Shown one piece after another: positions 45,542-54,106 of a stretch of 64,000 nucleotides of DNA (its first letter is position 1; each line of letters opens with the position of its first letter). The stretch spans positions 27,972 through 91,971 of the forward strand of contig JAIYAE010000038.1 in the NCBI GenBank assembly GCA_027489175.1, in the 5' to 3' direction. The translations under genes were made by a program, and so were the position numbers. The notes below the pieces were generated by a model. It saw only the letters and a program-made list of their open reading frames with translations, had not been told where the DNA came from and made no database searches. Source of the DNA: Rhodobacter sp. Its GTDB lineage: Bacteria; Pseudomonadota; Alphaproteobacteria; Rhodobacterales; Rhodobacteraceae.

Positions 45542-46054
45542 TCAGGCCGCGACACGACCGACGAGAACCGAGTCGACCTGCTTGGCCGCACCGGCTTCAT
45601 CCACACCCGACACGGCCGCGACTTCGCGGGTCAGGCGTTCGAGGGCGGCTTCATAAAGCTGACGCTCGGAATAGCTTTGCTCACGCTGGTCGTCGGTGCG
45701 GTGCAGGTCGCGGACCACTTCGGCAATCGAAAGCAGATCGCCCGAGTTGATCTTCTGTTCGTATTCCTGGGCGCGACGCGACCACATGGCGCGCTTGACC
45801 TTGGCCTTGCCCTTCAGCGTATCCAGCGCCTTGGTCACCACGTCGGGGGCCGACAGGGCGCGCATGCCGATTTCGGTGGCCTTGTGGGTGGGCACGCGCA
45901 GCGTCATCTTGTCCTTTTCAAAGGAGATGACGAAGAGTTCCAGCTGAAGCCCGGCAATCTGCTGCTCTTCGATCGAGATGATCTTGCCCACGCCATGCGC
46001 CGGGTAGACCACGAAATCGTTCGGACGGAATTCAGGCTTCTTCAGTTTGGTCAT
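45542..46054 (-). CDS. carD: CarD family transcriptional regulator
   Basis: A 170-residue RNA-polymerase-binding global regulator that stabilises open promoter complexes; in Rhodobacter relatives it compensates for promoters lacking a strong -7 T. N-terminal RID/Tudor domain (FRPNDFVVYPAHGVGKIISI, LFVISFEKDKMTLRVPTHKA) and C-terminal helical DNA-binding part (AMWSRRAQEYEQKINSGDLL, a W in the fork-reading position). A palindrome lies about 145 bases upstream. Confidence 0.95.
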   Translation of the reverse strand: MTKLKKPEFRPNDFVVYPAHGVGKIISIEEQQIAGLQLELFVISFEKDKMTLRVPTHKATEIGMRALSAPDVVTKALDTLKGKAKVKRAMWSRRAQEYEQKINSGDLLSIAEVVRDLHRTDDQREQSYSERQLYEAALERLTREVAAVSGVDEAGAAKQVDSVLVGRVAA

Positions 46055-46354
46055 TCAGTGCGTTCCCCAGATGGGAAACCTGTCTTTGCGACAAACCGCC
46101 CAGAGCCAGACCGCAAGGGTCCGGAGCAAAGCGCAGATATGTCACAAAAAAATGGGCTCAGACGCGTTGCGCTAAGCCGTGTGTCAGGCTTCCATGCTTG
46201 TTTGTAAACAAACCATAACACAAAAACGCGGTGATTCCAACTGGCACGGCGCGGCCGAATCTGCCGCCAAGCCCATGGAATTCCGCACTTTTCGGCCGCT
46301 TGCCGCTTTCGTCACGGCAGGCATGCGCGAATCGGCATGCACCTGCCGGGGTGG
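46055..46354. other. Intergenic region upstream of carD
   Basis: 300 bases between fdxA and carD, with no gene seen. It should hold the carD promoter. The notable element is the perfect palindrome GTTTGTAAACAAAC (46200-46213) in an AT-rich stretch; the rest is GC-rich and featureless. Confidence 0.5.
46200..46213. promoter_or_regulatory. 14-bp perfect palindrome upstream of carD
   Basis: GTTTGTAAACAAAC is a perfect dyad about 145 bases before the carD start, followed by CATAACAC. It is a possible regulator-binding site; no factor can be named. Confidence 0.4.
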
Positions 46355-46693
46355 TCAGCCCCCTGCCCCGGGCGTTTCAGAGAAGTATTTGTCCAGCTTC
46401 CCCGTCTCGCCGTCACGCTCTTCATAGCCGGGCAGCGGGTCTTTCTTGGTCACGATCACCGGCCATTGCACGGCATACTTGCGGTTGAAGGTGACCCACT
46501 TTTCCATGTCCGGCTCGGTATCCGGGCGGATCGCGTCGGCGGGGCATTCAGGTTCGCAGACGCCGCAGTCGATGCATTCATCCGGATGGATGACCAGCAT
46601 GTTCTCGCCCTCGTAGAAGCAGTCCACCGGGCAGACTTCGACGCAGTCGGTGTATTTGCAGGCGATGCAGTTGTCGATGACGACATAGGTCAT
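46355..46693 (-). CDS. fdxA: 7Fe ferredoxin
   Basis: A 112-residue FdxA-type ferredoxin with one [3Fe-4S] and one [4Fe-4S] cluster. Cluster motifs are [18 protein letters not shown] and [16 protein letters not shown]; the C-terminal extension ([16 protein letters not shown]) is typical. It carries electrons in the cytoplasm, with partner unknown. ATG 46693 starts the family sequence MTYVV; longer frames are not supported. Confidence 0.95.
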   Translation of the reverse strand: MTYVVIDNCIACKYTDCVEVCPVDCFYEGENMLVIHPDECIDCGVCEPECPADAIRPDTEPDMEKWVTFNRKYAVQWPVIVTKKDPLPGYEERDGETGKLDKYFSETPGAGG

Positions 46694-46745
46694 GGGAAGG
46701 CCCCGAAAGAAAAGGTTGCTGCGGTAGCTAGAGCAGGCGCGCGGA

Positions 46746-47069
46746 TCATTCAAGCGGGTCCGGCATCGCAGAGGGCGGTTCAAGGTCGAAGTACAGCGCC
46801 TGCGCCTCGGTTGCAGGGCCGCGGCGCAGGCCAAGGGCAAGGATGCGCACCACCCGGATCCGCGGACCTTGCGGGAAGGTCAGCACGTCGCCCGCGCCGA
46901 CATCGCGGCCCGGGCGGCTGACGCGGGTGCCGTTCACCCGGACAGCACCCGCCTCGATCAGCTCGGCGGCAATAGCGCGCGTCTTGAAGAAGCGCGCCTG
47001 CCAAAGCCATTTGTCCAGCCGCAGGCCCGGCGGGGCGGAAGGGTTCGCTTTGCCCGAAGGCCCGGCCAA
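46746..47069 (-). CDS. hslR: S4-domain RNA-binding protein (Hsp15-like)
   Basis: A 107-residue protein with an S4 RNA-binding domain: [41 protein letters not shown]. It resembles Hsp15, which recycles stalled 50S subunits bearing peptidyl-tRNA. It starts at TTG 47069, three bases beyond the helicase stop, so it is probably translated from the same message; a TTG start is tentative. fdxA follows 52 bases downstream. Confidence 0.85.
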   Translation of the reverse strand: MAGPSGKANPSAPPGLRLDKWLWQARFFKTRAIAAELIEAGAVRVNGTRVSRPGRDVGAGDVLTFPQGPRIRVVRILALGLRRGPATEAQALYFDLEPPSAMPDPLE

Positions 47070-47072
47070 GCC

Positions 47073-49988
47073 TTAGACCTTGCCCTTCAGCGCCAAGAGG
47101 GCGGCGAAGGGGTTGTCGGGATCGATCGGCTTTTCGGCGCGGGGGGGGCGGGCCTCATACGACTTCTGACGGTCGTCGCGCTGCGGCTTGCCACCCTTGA
47201 AATCGCCCTTGCGGTCGTCCTTGCGGTCGGGGCGCGCGCCATCCTTTGGCCGGTCGCCACGCGGGCGGTCGCCTTTCGGACGATCACCCTTGGGGCGGTC
47301 ACCTTGGGGGCGGTCGCCTTGCGGACGGTCGCCTTGCGGGCGGGGCGCGCGGGCCTCACCCTCGGCCTGCGGCTTGCGTTCAGGGCGGGGGCTGCGTTCG
47401 GGGCGCTGGAAGCGGGGCTTCGGGGCCCAGGTGAAGGTGTAAAACGCCTCCATCTCGGGCGCGGCTTCGGCGGCAGCGTCAGCCTCAGGCTCTGGCGGCG
47501 GGGCCAGGATCGAAACCTCTTCGGGGATCGGCTGACCAGCAGCAATCGCCGCCGCAGCCTCGGCCGAGATTTCGGGCGCTTTCGGTGCCTCAACCGTCTT
47601 GGCCTTCACGCGTTCGGCCTTTTCACCCTTGTAGCCAAGCCCTGCCATCAGGTCGGCGAACTGGTCCAGCGTCATGCCGGTGATCGACAGCATGTCCGGC
47701 GTCGCCTCAAACCCGGCGCGGCTGTCTTTCTGGCGCAGGATATCGGCCAGGCGTTCCAGCATGTCGATGCGGATCGCACGGGTGCCCGCGGGGTGATACC
47801 CGGCGAGCGTGTAGTGCTGCTTTGGCACCTCGGCCATGTTGGGGATGGTCACAAGGCCGGGCGGCGGGCTTTCGGGGAATTCCTGCAAGCCGTTCCAGAG
47901 TGACCACAGCACCAGCCGCAGACGGGTGGGCGCGGGCTTCAGAAGTGCTGGCAGGAACACGGTGAACTGGCCAAACCGGACGCCATGCTTGCGCAAGGCA
48001 CCACGCGCTTCCTGATCCAGCTCTTTCACCTCATTGGCGACAGAGTCGCGCGGCAGAACGCCCATCGCTTCGCTTAGGCGGAAGGCAAACCCGCGGGCAA
48101 GGCCGGTCAGCGCCTCATCCCGGGCCATGGCGAGAAGCGGCTCGAACTGTGCAGCGACCTTGCGGTCAATAAAATGCTGCAGGCGGCGGCGGACCTTTTC
48201 CACCACCTCCGGCCCGGCCTCTTCATCGACAAAGGCCTCAACCGACGGCTTCGCGGCCTCAGCGCCCTTGACCAGCTTGCCGATGGCCGAGTTGCCCCAC
48301 ATCAGGCCGCCCTGTTCGGTGAAGTCCAGCTCGGTGTCCGGCGCGTTGTAGAAGCGGTCGGCGCGCAGATGAAACTCCGGCTTCAGCGCCTGAATGGCAG
48401 CCTGCGCCAGCGTCCGCGCCGCATCGGGCGTGGCACTGGCGTCCTGCTTGAAGCGGAAGCCCTCCAGCTTGCCGGCGAATTCGCCTTCAACCGTCACTTC
48501 GCCCTTGTCGTTCACTTCGGCCACCAGAGCCTCCTTCTGCTTCAACCGGCGGAGCAGAACTGACGTCCGCCGGTCAACAAATCGTTGCGTCAGCGCCGCG
48601 TGGAGCGCATCTGACAGGCGGTCTTCTACAGCGCGGGTCTCATCGCGCCAATGGCTTTCGTCTTCAACCCAGTTTTTCCGTTGGGTGACGTAGGTCCAGG
48701 TACGGATATAGGCCAATCTGCGCGATAATGTGTCGATATCGCCTTCGGTCTTGTCGATCCGCTTGATGGCGGTGGCCAGCCAATCGGCCGGGATGCGCCC
48801 ACCGCCCAAGCCGCGACCGACCAGAAACTCGAAGATCCGGGTCAAAAGCGTGGTGTGCTCCGCCCCGCCGGTCGACCGGAAGTCGGGAATGCGGCAGACG
48901 TCCCACAAGAGCTGCACGCGTTTGGGTTCGGTGAGGCGGTCCTTCACCTCGGGCAGGGCCGAAAGGGCCTTCAGCGCCAACACGTCATCCGCGTCGCGGG
49001 CGCGGGTCAGCCAGTCGTTCGAGGTGGGGAATTCCAGGCTGCGGATCAGCCGGTCGGCGCTGCCGAAATCCATCTGCTCATTGCGCCAGTGCAGTTTCTT
49101 GACCGGGGCAAAGCGGTGGTTCTCGATGGCCTCGACCACGTCCTCGTCAAAGGGCCGCGCCTCGCCGGTGACGCCAAAGGTGCCGTCCTCGGTATGCCGC
49201 CCGGCGCGCCCGGCGATCTGGGCCAGTTCCTGGGGGTAAAGCTGGCGCATCCGGCGGCCGTCAAACTTGGCGGTGGCGGAAAAGGCCGCGTGCTTGATGT
49301 CCAGGTTCAGGCCCATGCCGATGGCATCGGTGGCCACCAGATAATCCACATCGCCATTCTGGTAGAGCGCGACCTGCGCATTGCGGGTCCGGGGGGAAAG
49401 CGCGCCCATCACCACCGCGCAGCCACCCTTCTGGCGGCGGATCAGTTCGGCGATGGCATATACATTTTCAACCGAAAACCCCACGATTGCGCTGCGCGGG
49501 GGCATCCGGCTTATCTTTTTCGAACCTGAATAGGTCAGGGTCGAAAAACGGTCGCGCTTGACGAAGGTCACATGCGGAACAAGGCCGGCAATCGCCCCGC
49601 GCATCGTGTCGGACCCCAGAAACAGCGTCTCGTTCAACCCGCGCGCCCGCAGCAGGCGGTCGGTGAACACATGGCCCCGGTCGGCATCGGCGCACAGCTG
49701 GATCTCGTCCACGGCGACGAAATCGGCGCCGATCTCCAGCGGCATCGCCTCGACCGTGCAGACCCAGTACTGGGTGCGCTCCGGGACGATCCGCTCTTCC
49801 CCTGTGACCAGCGCCACGACCGAGGGGCCGACCTTGGCGACGATACGGTCATAAACCTCACGCGCCAGAAGCCGCAGCGGCAGGCCGATGACGCCGGTGC
49901 GGTGGGACAGCATCCGTTCAATCGCGTGGTGGGTCTTGCCGGTATTCGTCGGCCCAAGGACCGCCGTCACCCGCCGGGTGGCGTCCAT
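47073..49988 (-). CDS. Suv3-like ATP-dependent RNA helicase
   Basis: A 971-residue superfamily 2 helicase like eukaryotic mitochondrial Suv3 and its alphaproteobacterial relatives, likely acting in RNA decay. Walker A GPTNTGKTH (12-20), DEIQ Walker B (about 94-97), ATDAIGMGLNLDIKHAAF and QIAGRAGRH motifs are present. The second half is helical, and the C-terminal 130 residues are a low-complexity basic tail with five or six GDRP pentapeptide repeats, then a conserved-looking DNPFAALLALKG end. Coupled to the S4 gene. Confidence 0.92.
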   Translation of the reverse strand: MDATRRVTAVLGPTNTGKTHHAIERMLSHRTGVIGLPLRLLAREVYDRIVAKVGPSVVALVTGEERIVPERTQYWVCTVEAMPLEIGADFVAVDEIQLCADADRGHVFTDRLLRARGLNETLFLGSDTMRGAIAGLVPHVTFVKRDRFSTLTYSGSKKISRMPPRSAIVGFSVENVYAIAELIRRQKGGCAVVMGALSPRTRNAQVALYQNGDVDYLVATDAIGMGLNLDIKHAAFSATAKFDGRRMRQLYPQELAQIAGRAGRHTEDGTFGVTGEARPFDEDVVEAIENHRFAPVKKLHWRNEQMDFGSADRLIRSLEFPTSNDWLTRARDADDVLALKALSALPEVKDRLTEPKRVQLLWDVCRIPDFRSTGGAEHTTLLTRIFEFLVGRGLGGGRIPADWLATAIKRIDKTEGDIDTLSRRLAYIRTWTYVTQRKNWVEDESHWRDETRAVEDRLSDALHAALTQRFVDRRTSVLLRRLKQKEALVAEVNDKGEVTVEGEFAGKLEGFRFKQDASATPDAARTLAQAAIQALKPEFHLRADRFYNAPDTELDFTEQGGLMWGNSAIGKLVKGAEAAKPSVEAFVDEEAGPEVVEKVRRRLQHFIDRKVAAQFEPLLAMARDEALTGLARGFAFRLSEAMGVLPRDSVANEVKELDQEARGALRKHGVRFGQFTVFLPALLKPAPTRLRLVLWSLWNGLQEFPESPPPGLVTIPNMAEVPKQHYTLAGYHPAGTRAIRIDMLERLADILRQKDSRAGFEATPDMLSITGMTLDQFADLMAGLGYKGEKAERVKAKTVEAPKAPEISAEAAAAIAAGQPIPEEVSILAPPPEPEADAAAEAAPEMEAFYTFTWAPKPRFQRPERSPRPERKPQAEGEARAPRPQGDRPQGDRPQGDRPKGDRPKGDRPRGDRPKDGARPDRKDDRKGDFKGGKPQRDDRQKSYEARPPRAEKPIDPDNPFAALLALKGKV
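47244..47345 (-). repeat. 15-bp tandem repeats encoding GDRP units
   Basis: Seven near-perfect 15-base units (CGGTCGCC-type core on the plus strand) inside the Suv3-like gene encode PQGDR/PKGDR/PRGDR steps. Copy number is likely to vary between strains. Confidence 0.75.
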
Positions 49989-49991
49989 GAC

Positions 49992-50555
49992 TTAGAGCTC
50001 CTGGCCCTCGGCCTGGGTTTCAAGGCGCGAGACGGCGTCAAGCACGCCCTCAAGATGCGGGTGGATCGCCAGCGCCGCCTTGTAGACTTCCAAAGCCTGT
50101 TCGGTCTTGCCGGTTTCCTCAAGAATCGAGGCAAAGCCGGTCAGCGCCCCGAAATGCTTTGGGTTCAGCGCCAGCACCTGGGCGATATCGGCGACTGACG
50201 GCCCGTAATCGCCGGAATTGTAATAGGCGGTGGCGCGGGCATTCCACGCTTCAGCAAACGACGGGTCCTGATCGATGATCGCGGTGAAATGTTCGACCGC
50301 CAGCCCAAATTCCCCGACCGCCATCGCATCGCGCCCGCGCTGCAGCAAGAGATCCAGCGCCGGAGAGCCGGATTTCGACCACTCGATCCAGATTTCCGTC
50401 TCGATCCGCCCAGCCTCTTCGGCGTCGGCTGACTGCAACCGGGTCAAGAGCCCGTCCAATTTTTCCTGGTCCAGCGCCATGACCATGGTGCAAGTCAGGA
50501 AAAGCGGCAAAACTGCCGCAACGATACGGTTGAGAATACGGGGCCACGCGCTCAT
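49992..50555 (-). CDS. Exported TPR protein
   Basis: A 187-residue protein with an N-terminal hydrophobic segment (NRIVAAVLPLFLTCTMVMAL) that may be a signal peptide, and two or three tetratricopeptide repeats (AVEHFTAIIDQDPSFAEAWN, SVADIAQVLALNPKHFGALT, ALEVYKAALAIHPHLEGVLD). It probably scaffolds envelope proteins; partners unknown. It ends 3 bases before the Suv3-like gene starts, so co-transcription is likely. ATG 50555 is the start; the longer frame crosses the divergent SCP2 gene. Confidence 0.85.
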   Translation of the reverse strand: MSAWPRILNRIVAAVLPLFLTCTMVMALDQEKLDGLLTRLQSADAEEAGRIETEIWIEWSKSGSPALDLLLQRGRDAMAVGEFGLAVEHFTAIIDQDPSFAEAWNARATAYYNSGDYGPSVADIAQVLALNPKHFGALTGFASILEETGKTEQALEVYKAALAIHPHLEGVLDAVSRLETQAEGQEL

Positions 50556-50618
50556 ATCCCTAAGGTAGACGATCCCCGCAGAAATGCCAGAGCCCGCAGC
50601 GTCACGAAGGAGAGACTG

Positions 50619-50906
50619 ATGACCGAGATGATCGACCATGCCGTGAAGGCGCTGACTGCCAAGCTTTCGGGCGGTTTTGATGGGGTGGCGAAGTTTGTCA
50701 TCGAAGGCGAAGGCGCCATCATGCTGGACCATACCGGCGTGCGCGCCGCCGATGAAGAGGCCGACGTGACCCTGACCGCCAATGCCGACGTCTTCCGCGC
50801 GATTCTTGAGGGCGAGATGAACCCCGCCTCGGCCTTCATGACCGGCAAGCTTGCGGTCGATGGCAACATGGGCCTTGCCATGAAACTCGGCTCGGTCCTG
50901 GGGTGA
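50619..50906 (+). CDS. SCP2 sterol-binding domain protein
   Basis: A 95-residue lipid-binding protein of the SCP2 fold: GFDGVAKFVIEGEGAIMLDH, DVTLTANADVFRAILEGEMNP, AFMTGKLAVDGNMGLAMKLG. It would bind fatty or acyl-CoA-type ligands in the cytoplasm. AAGGAGA precedes the ATG. The stop overlaps the next start (GTGA), linking it to a lysophospholipase-like enzyme. Confidence 0.93.
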   Translation: MTEMIDHAVKALTAKLSGGFDGVAKFVIEGEGAIMLDHTGVRAADEEADVTLTANADVFRAILEGEMNPASAFMTGKLAVDGNMGLAMKLGSVLG

Positions 50907-51832
50907 GTGACGCGCCCTTCCACGCGGGTCTGGCTGATGCGCCCCCGGGCGTGGTCTGCCGCTGGCTGAAGCCGGGGGCGATGCGCATCCGCGTCGCCTG
51001 GTGGTCGGCAGGGCCAAAGGGAACCGTGTTTCTGCTGCCCGGCCGCACCGAGTGTATCGAGAAATACGGCCGTGCGGCGGGCGATCTGGTCCAGCGCGGC
51101 TATTCGGTCATCAGCATCGACTGGCGGGGTCAGGGCCTTGCCGACCGGGCGCTGCCGGACCGCAACAGCGGCCATGTCGAGGATTTCGCCGAATATCAGC
51201 AAGACCTTGATGCGATGCTGGCCGAAGCTGAAGCGGCATCCCTGCCAAAGCCCTGGTTTCTGATGGGCCATTCGATGGGTGGCTGCATCGGCTTGCGCGC
51301 CCTGATGCGTGGCGTTCCGGTGCAGGCGGCGGTGTTCTCGGCGCCGATGTGGGGCATCTCGATGGCGGCATGGTTGCGTCCGGTGGCGCAGATCATCACC
51401 GCAATTGCCGCCCCCATCGGCCTTGGCACGCGCTATGCGCCGACAACCGGGCCGGACTGCTATCTGTTGCAGTCGCCCTTTGAGGGCAATGTCCTGACCA
51501 CGGACCGCGATATGTGGGCCTATATGCGCGATCAGGTGAAAGCCGTGCCCGAGTTTGCGCTTGGCGGGCCGTCGCTGGTCTGGCTTGGGGCCGCGCTGCG
51601 TGAATGCTCGGCACTGGCCGCGATGCCCGCCCCCCCCCTGCCCGCGATCTGCGCGCTTGGCACGGCGGAAAAGGTGGTCGATGTCGGCCCGGTCCATCTG
51701 CGGATGGCGGGGTGGGGCGCGGGCCAGCTGGACCTTTACCCCGGGGCCGAGCATGAGATCATGATGGAAGGCCCCGCCACCCGGAAGCGGTTCTTCGACC
51801 GCGCGGCCGCCCTCTTCGACGCCAACCGTTAG
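50903..51832 (+). CDS. pldB: Alpha/beta hydrolase, lysophospholipase-like
   Basis: A 309-residue serine hydrolase of the PldB/monoglyceride lipase type. VFLLPGRTECIEKYGRAAGD, IDWRGQGLADR, nucleophile elbow GHSMGG and a late His in YPGAEHEIMME are all present, so the triad looks complete. It starts at GTG 50903 in overlap with the SCP2 gene, which suggests a common lipid substrate. Convergent with the ion-channel gene by a 4-base overlap. Confidence 0.9.
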   Translation: MSDAPFHAGLADAPPGVVCRWLKPGAMRIRVAWWSAGPKGTVFLLPGRTECIEKYGRAAGDLVQRGYSVISIDWRGQGLADRALPDRNSGHVEDFAEYQQDLDAMLAEAEAASLPKPWFLMGHSMGGCIGLRALMRGVPVQAAVFSAPMWGISMAAWLRPVAQIITAIAAPIGLGTRYAPTTGPDCYLLQSPFEGNVLTTDRDMWAYMRDQVKAVPEFALGGPSLVWLGAALRECSALAAMPAPPLPAICALGTAEKVVDVGPVHLRMAGWGAGQLDLYPGAEHEIMMEGPATRKRFFDRAAALFDANR

Positions 51833-52593
51833 CCCTTGGCGCCAAGCTTTCTGTCAATCTCGTCCAGCCGGGCAAGAACCTTGGCCTCGAAGGCTTCGGT
51901 CACGGCACGCTCATCCTCGGACGCGGCTTCCTGCATCGAGTTCACGATCAGACCGACGATCAGGTTCAGGACGGCAAAGGTGGTGATCAGGATGAAGGGC
52001 ACGAAGAAGGCCCAGGCGAAGGGGTAGACCTCCATGATCGGGCGCACGATTTCGCCGGACCAACCTTCCAGCGTCATGATCTGGAACAGGGTGAAGGCGG
52101 TCGCATCCAGCGATCCGAACCATTGCGGAAAACTTGCGCCAAACAGCTTGGTCGCCATCACCGCGGCGATGTAATAGATGATTGCAATCAATAGGAAGAC
52201 CGACCCCATCCCCGGCAGCGCGCGGCCCAGCCCGTCGACCACCCGGCGCAAGGATGGCGTGACCGAAATCACCCGCAGAACGCGCAGCGCCCGCAGGACC
52301 GAAAAGCCCCCGGTGGCTGGCAAAAGCGAGATGCCGACGATGACGAAGTCGAACACGTTCCAGCCCGACCGGAAGAACCGCAACCCCTGCGCATAAAGCC
52401 GGGCTGACAATTCGGCGACAAAGATCGTCAGGCAGATCCGGTCAATGGTCAGGATCAGCCCCCCTGCCCGGGCCATCACCTCGGGAAAGGTCTCCAGCCC
52501 CAGCGTGACCGCGTTGACCAAAATGACCGCGATCAGGAAACGGGTCACGGTTGGACGGTCAAGAAAATCGGCAACGGCTGCGCGGCTGGACAT
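51829..52593 (-). CDS. One-domain voltage-gated cation channel (BacNav-type) with Gly filter
   Basis: A 254-residue six-helix channel subunit that should assemble as a tetramer. S4 has spaced arginines (LRALRVLRVI), then the S5 segment, pore helix and filter TLEGWSG (174-180), S6 (FILITTFAVLNLIVGLIVNS) and a C-terminal coiled coil (EAFEAKVLARLDEIDRKLG). The classical bacterial Na+ filter has Ser at the fourth position (LESW); here it is Gly177, as reported for a Ca2+-preferring prokaryotic channel. ATG 52593 is the likely start. Confidence 0.9.
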   Translation of the reverse strand: MSSRAAVADFLDRPTVTRFLIAVILVNAVTLGLETFPEVMARAGGLILTIDRICLTIFVAELSARLYAQGLRFFRSGWNVFDFVIVGISLLPATGGFSVLRALRVLRVISVTPSLRRVVDGLGRALPGMGSVFLLIAIIYYIAAVMATKLFGASFPQWFGSLDATAFTLFQIMTLEGWSGEIVRPIMEVYPFAWAFFVPFILITTFAVLNLIVGLIVNSMQEAASEDERAVTEAFEAKVLARLDEIDRKLGAKG

Positions 52594-52678
52594 GAATTCT
52601 CCCCGGATGACGACGCCTTGCGCATATGGCGTGCCGGTCCGGCCTGGTCCAGTCCCGGGCCTCCGCAAATTTACGGCC

Positions 52679-53098
52679 TCAGTCGCCGTCTTTGCAGGTC
52701 TTGCAGGTGGTCAGGCTGTTCATCAGGTCACTGACGAATTCCATGCTGCGCCCATCCGGGCCCGTGAGGATAAGATTGTGGTTCCCCTCAGGCGCAAGGC
52801 TGGTCATTGCGGCCAGGGCGTCGAAGAACACCTGCTCATCTTCCAGGCGGTCACAGGCCATCCGCGTCGCCCGGATCGCCGCAAGGGTCAGCGCCGGCAG
52901 GGTATTGCCGTTCATCGCCGACCAGCGGTTGCAGGGGGCCTGGCCCGAGACCATGCCATCGTCAGACAACCGCAGCGTGGCGCGCATGTCGGTCACGACC
53001 CCGTCAATCGCCAGAAGCTGCCAGTCGATCGGGGCGGCGGTCTGGGCTTGGGCGGTCAGGGGGAACACGGCAATAAGGACGGCGAACAGCGGACGCAT
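52679..53098 (-). CDS. META/HslJ-like exported protein
   Basis: A 139-residue protein with signal peptide RPLFAVLIAVFPLTAQAQT and a META-type domain (WQLLAIDGVVTDMRATLRLS, DGMVSGQAPCNRW, ACDRLEDEQVFFDAL). The E. coli relative HslJ is linked to novobiocin resistance. CKTC closes the protein. AAGGAG precedes ATG 53098. Role unknown. Confidence 0.82.
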   Translation of the reverse strand: MRPLFAVLIAVFPLTAQAQTAAPIDWQLLAIDGVVTDMRATLRLSDDGMVSGQAPCNRWSAMNGNTLPALTLAAIRATRMACDRLEDEQVFFDALAAMTSLAPEGNHNLILTGPDGRSMEFVSDLMNSLTTCKTCKDGD

Positions 53099-53135
53099 GG
53101 CAAGCTCCTTTTCCAAAGACTGATCTTTGGACGCA

Positions 53136-53606
53136 TCAGAACGCCTCAGGCTTGGCCTCACGCGCCATATGGTCAAGGACGGCGTTGACGAACTTCGGTT
53201 CCTTGCCATCGGGGAAGAAGGCCTTGGCCACATCGACATATTCGGTGATGGCCACTTTGGGCGGGGTCGCGGTGTCCACGATCTCGGCCCCCGCCGCGCG
53301 GAACAGGGCGCGGAGGACCGGGTCGATCCGGTCAATCGGCCAGGCGGCCACCAGCGCGCGGTCGGTCATCTGGTCGATCTTGGCCTGCCAGTTGACCGCC
53401 CCACCGACGACGGCGCGGAAATGGTCCACGTCGCCCTCGGCAAACTCACCCTCATCATAGGTCGCGCCGAAACGGTGGGTCTCAAACTCACGCGTGACGG
53501 CCTCAACCGTCTGGCCTGAGGTTTCCATCTGAAACAGCGCCTGCACCGCATAAAGCCGGGCGGCGGATTTCATCTGGCGTTTCTGGTCGCGTTTGGCGGT
53601 GGTCAT
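53136..53606 (-). CDS. nusB: Transcription antitermination factor NusB
   Basis: A 156-residue all-helical protein that binds boxA RNA with S10 in rRNA antitermination. SAARLYAVQALFQMETSG, the central acidic insert DEGEFAEGDVDHFRAVVGG and KVAITEYVDVAKAFFPDGK with FVNAVLDHMA are typical. ATG 53606 overlaps the ribH stop by four bases, the standard ribH-nusB coupling. Confidence 0.95.
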   Translation of the reverse strand: MTTAKRDQKRQMKSAARLYAVQALFQMETSGQTVEAVTREFETHRFGATYDEGEFAEGDVDHFRAVVGGAVNWQAKIDQMTDRALVAAWPIDRIDPVLRALFRAAGAEIVDTATPPKVAITEYVDVAKAFFPDGKEPKFVNAVLDHMAREAKPEAF

Positions 53607-54103
53607 GGGCGAAAGCCGATCCCTTTGGAAGCTCCGGCCCATTTGCGCGAAAGGGCGATCAGGTGCAAGGCGGCCGCTGCGGCACCGCCGCCTTTGTTCT
53701 GCCCGGCCGGATCCGCCCGCACCTCGGCCTGGGCGCGGTTTTCCACCGTCAGGATGCCGTTGCCGATGCAGGCGCCCTGCAACCCCAGAAGGCTGAGAGC
53801 GCGCGAGGAATCATTGCACACCGTGTCGTAATGCGTGGTTTCACCCCGGATGATGCAGCCAAGGGCGACATAGCCGTCAAACTTGGCCAGCCGTTCGGCC
53901 ATGGCGATGGCCGTGGGCACCTCAAGCGCGCCCGGAACCTCGACCAGGTCCACCTCGGCCCCGCAGGCCGCCGCCACGCCCCGCGCCCCGGCGATCAGCT
54001 GATCGGCGATGTCGCGGTAATAGGGGGCCACCACGATCAACAGTTTCACCGGCTTGTCAAAGCTGGGCAGGGGCAGCGTGTAATGGGATTCTGCAGAAGC
54101 CAT
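53603..54103 (-). CDS. ribH: 6,7-dimethyl-8-ribityllumazine synthase
   Basis: Condenses the dihydroxybutanone phosphate made by RibB with the ribityl-diaminouracil to give lumazine. A 166-residue subunit with LLIVVAPYYRDIADQLIAGA, VEVPGALEVPTAI, ALGCIIRGETTHYD and the C-terminal GVLT-like GILTVENRAQA. It lies between ribBX (3-base gap) and nusB (ATGA overlap). The riboflavin synthase gene is 9 kb away. Confidence 0.96.
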   Translation of the reverse strand: MASAESHYTLPLPSFDKPVKLLIVVAPYYRDIADQLIAGARGVAAACGAEVDLVEVPGALEVPTAIAMAERLAKFDGYVALGCIIRGETTHYDTVCNDSSRALSLLGLQGACIGNGILTVENRAQAEVRADPAGQNKGGGAAAAALHLIALSRKWAGASKGIGFRP

Positions 54104-54106
54104 GGC

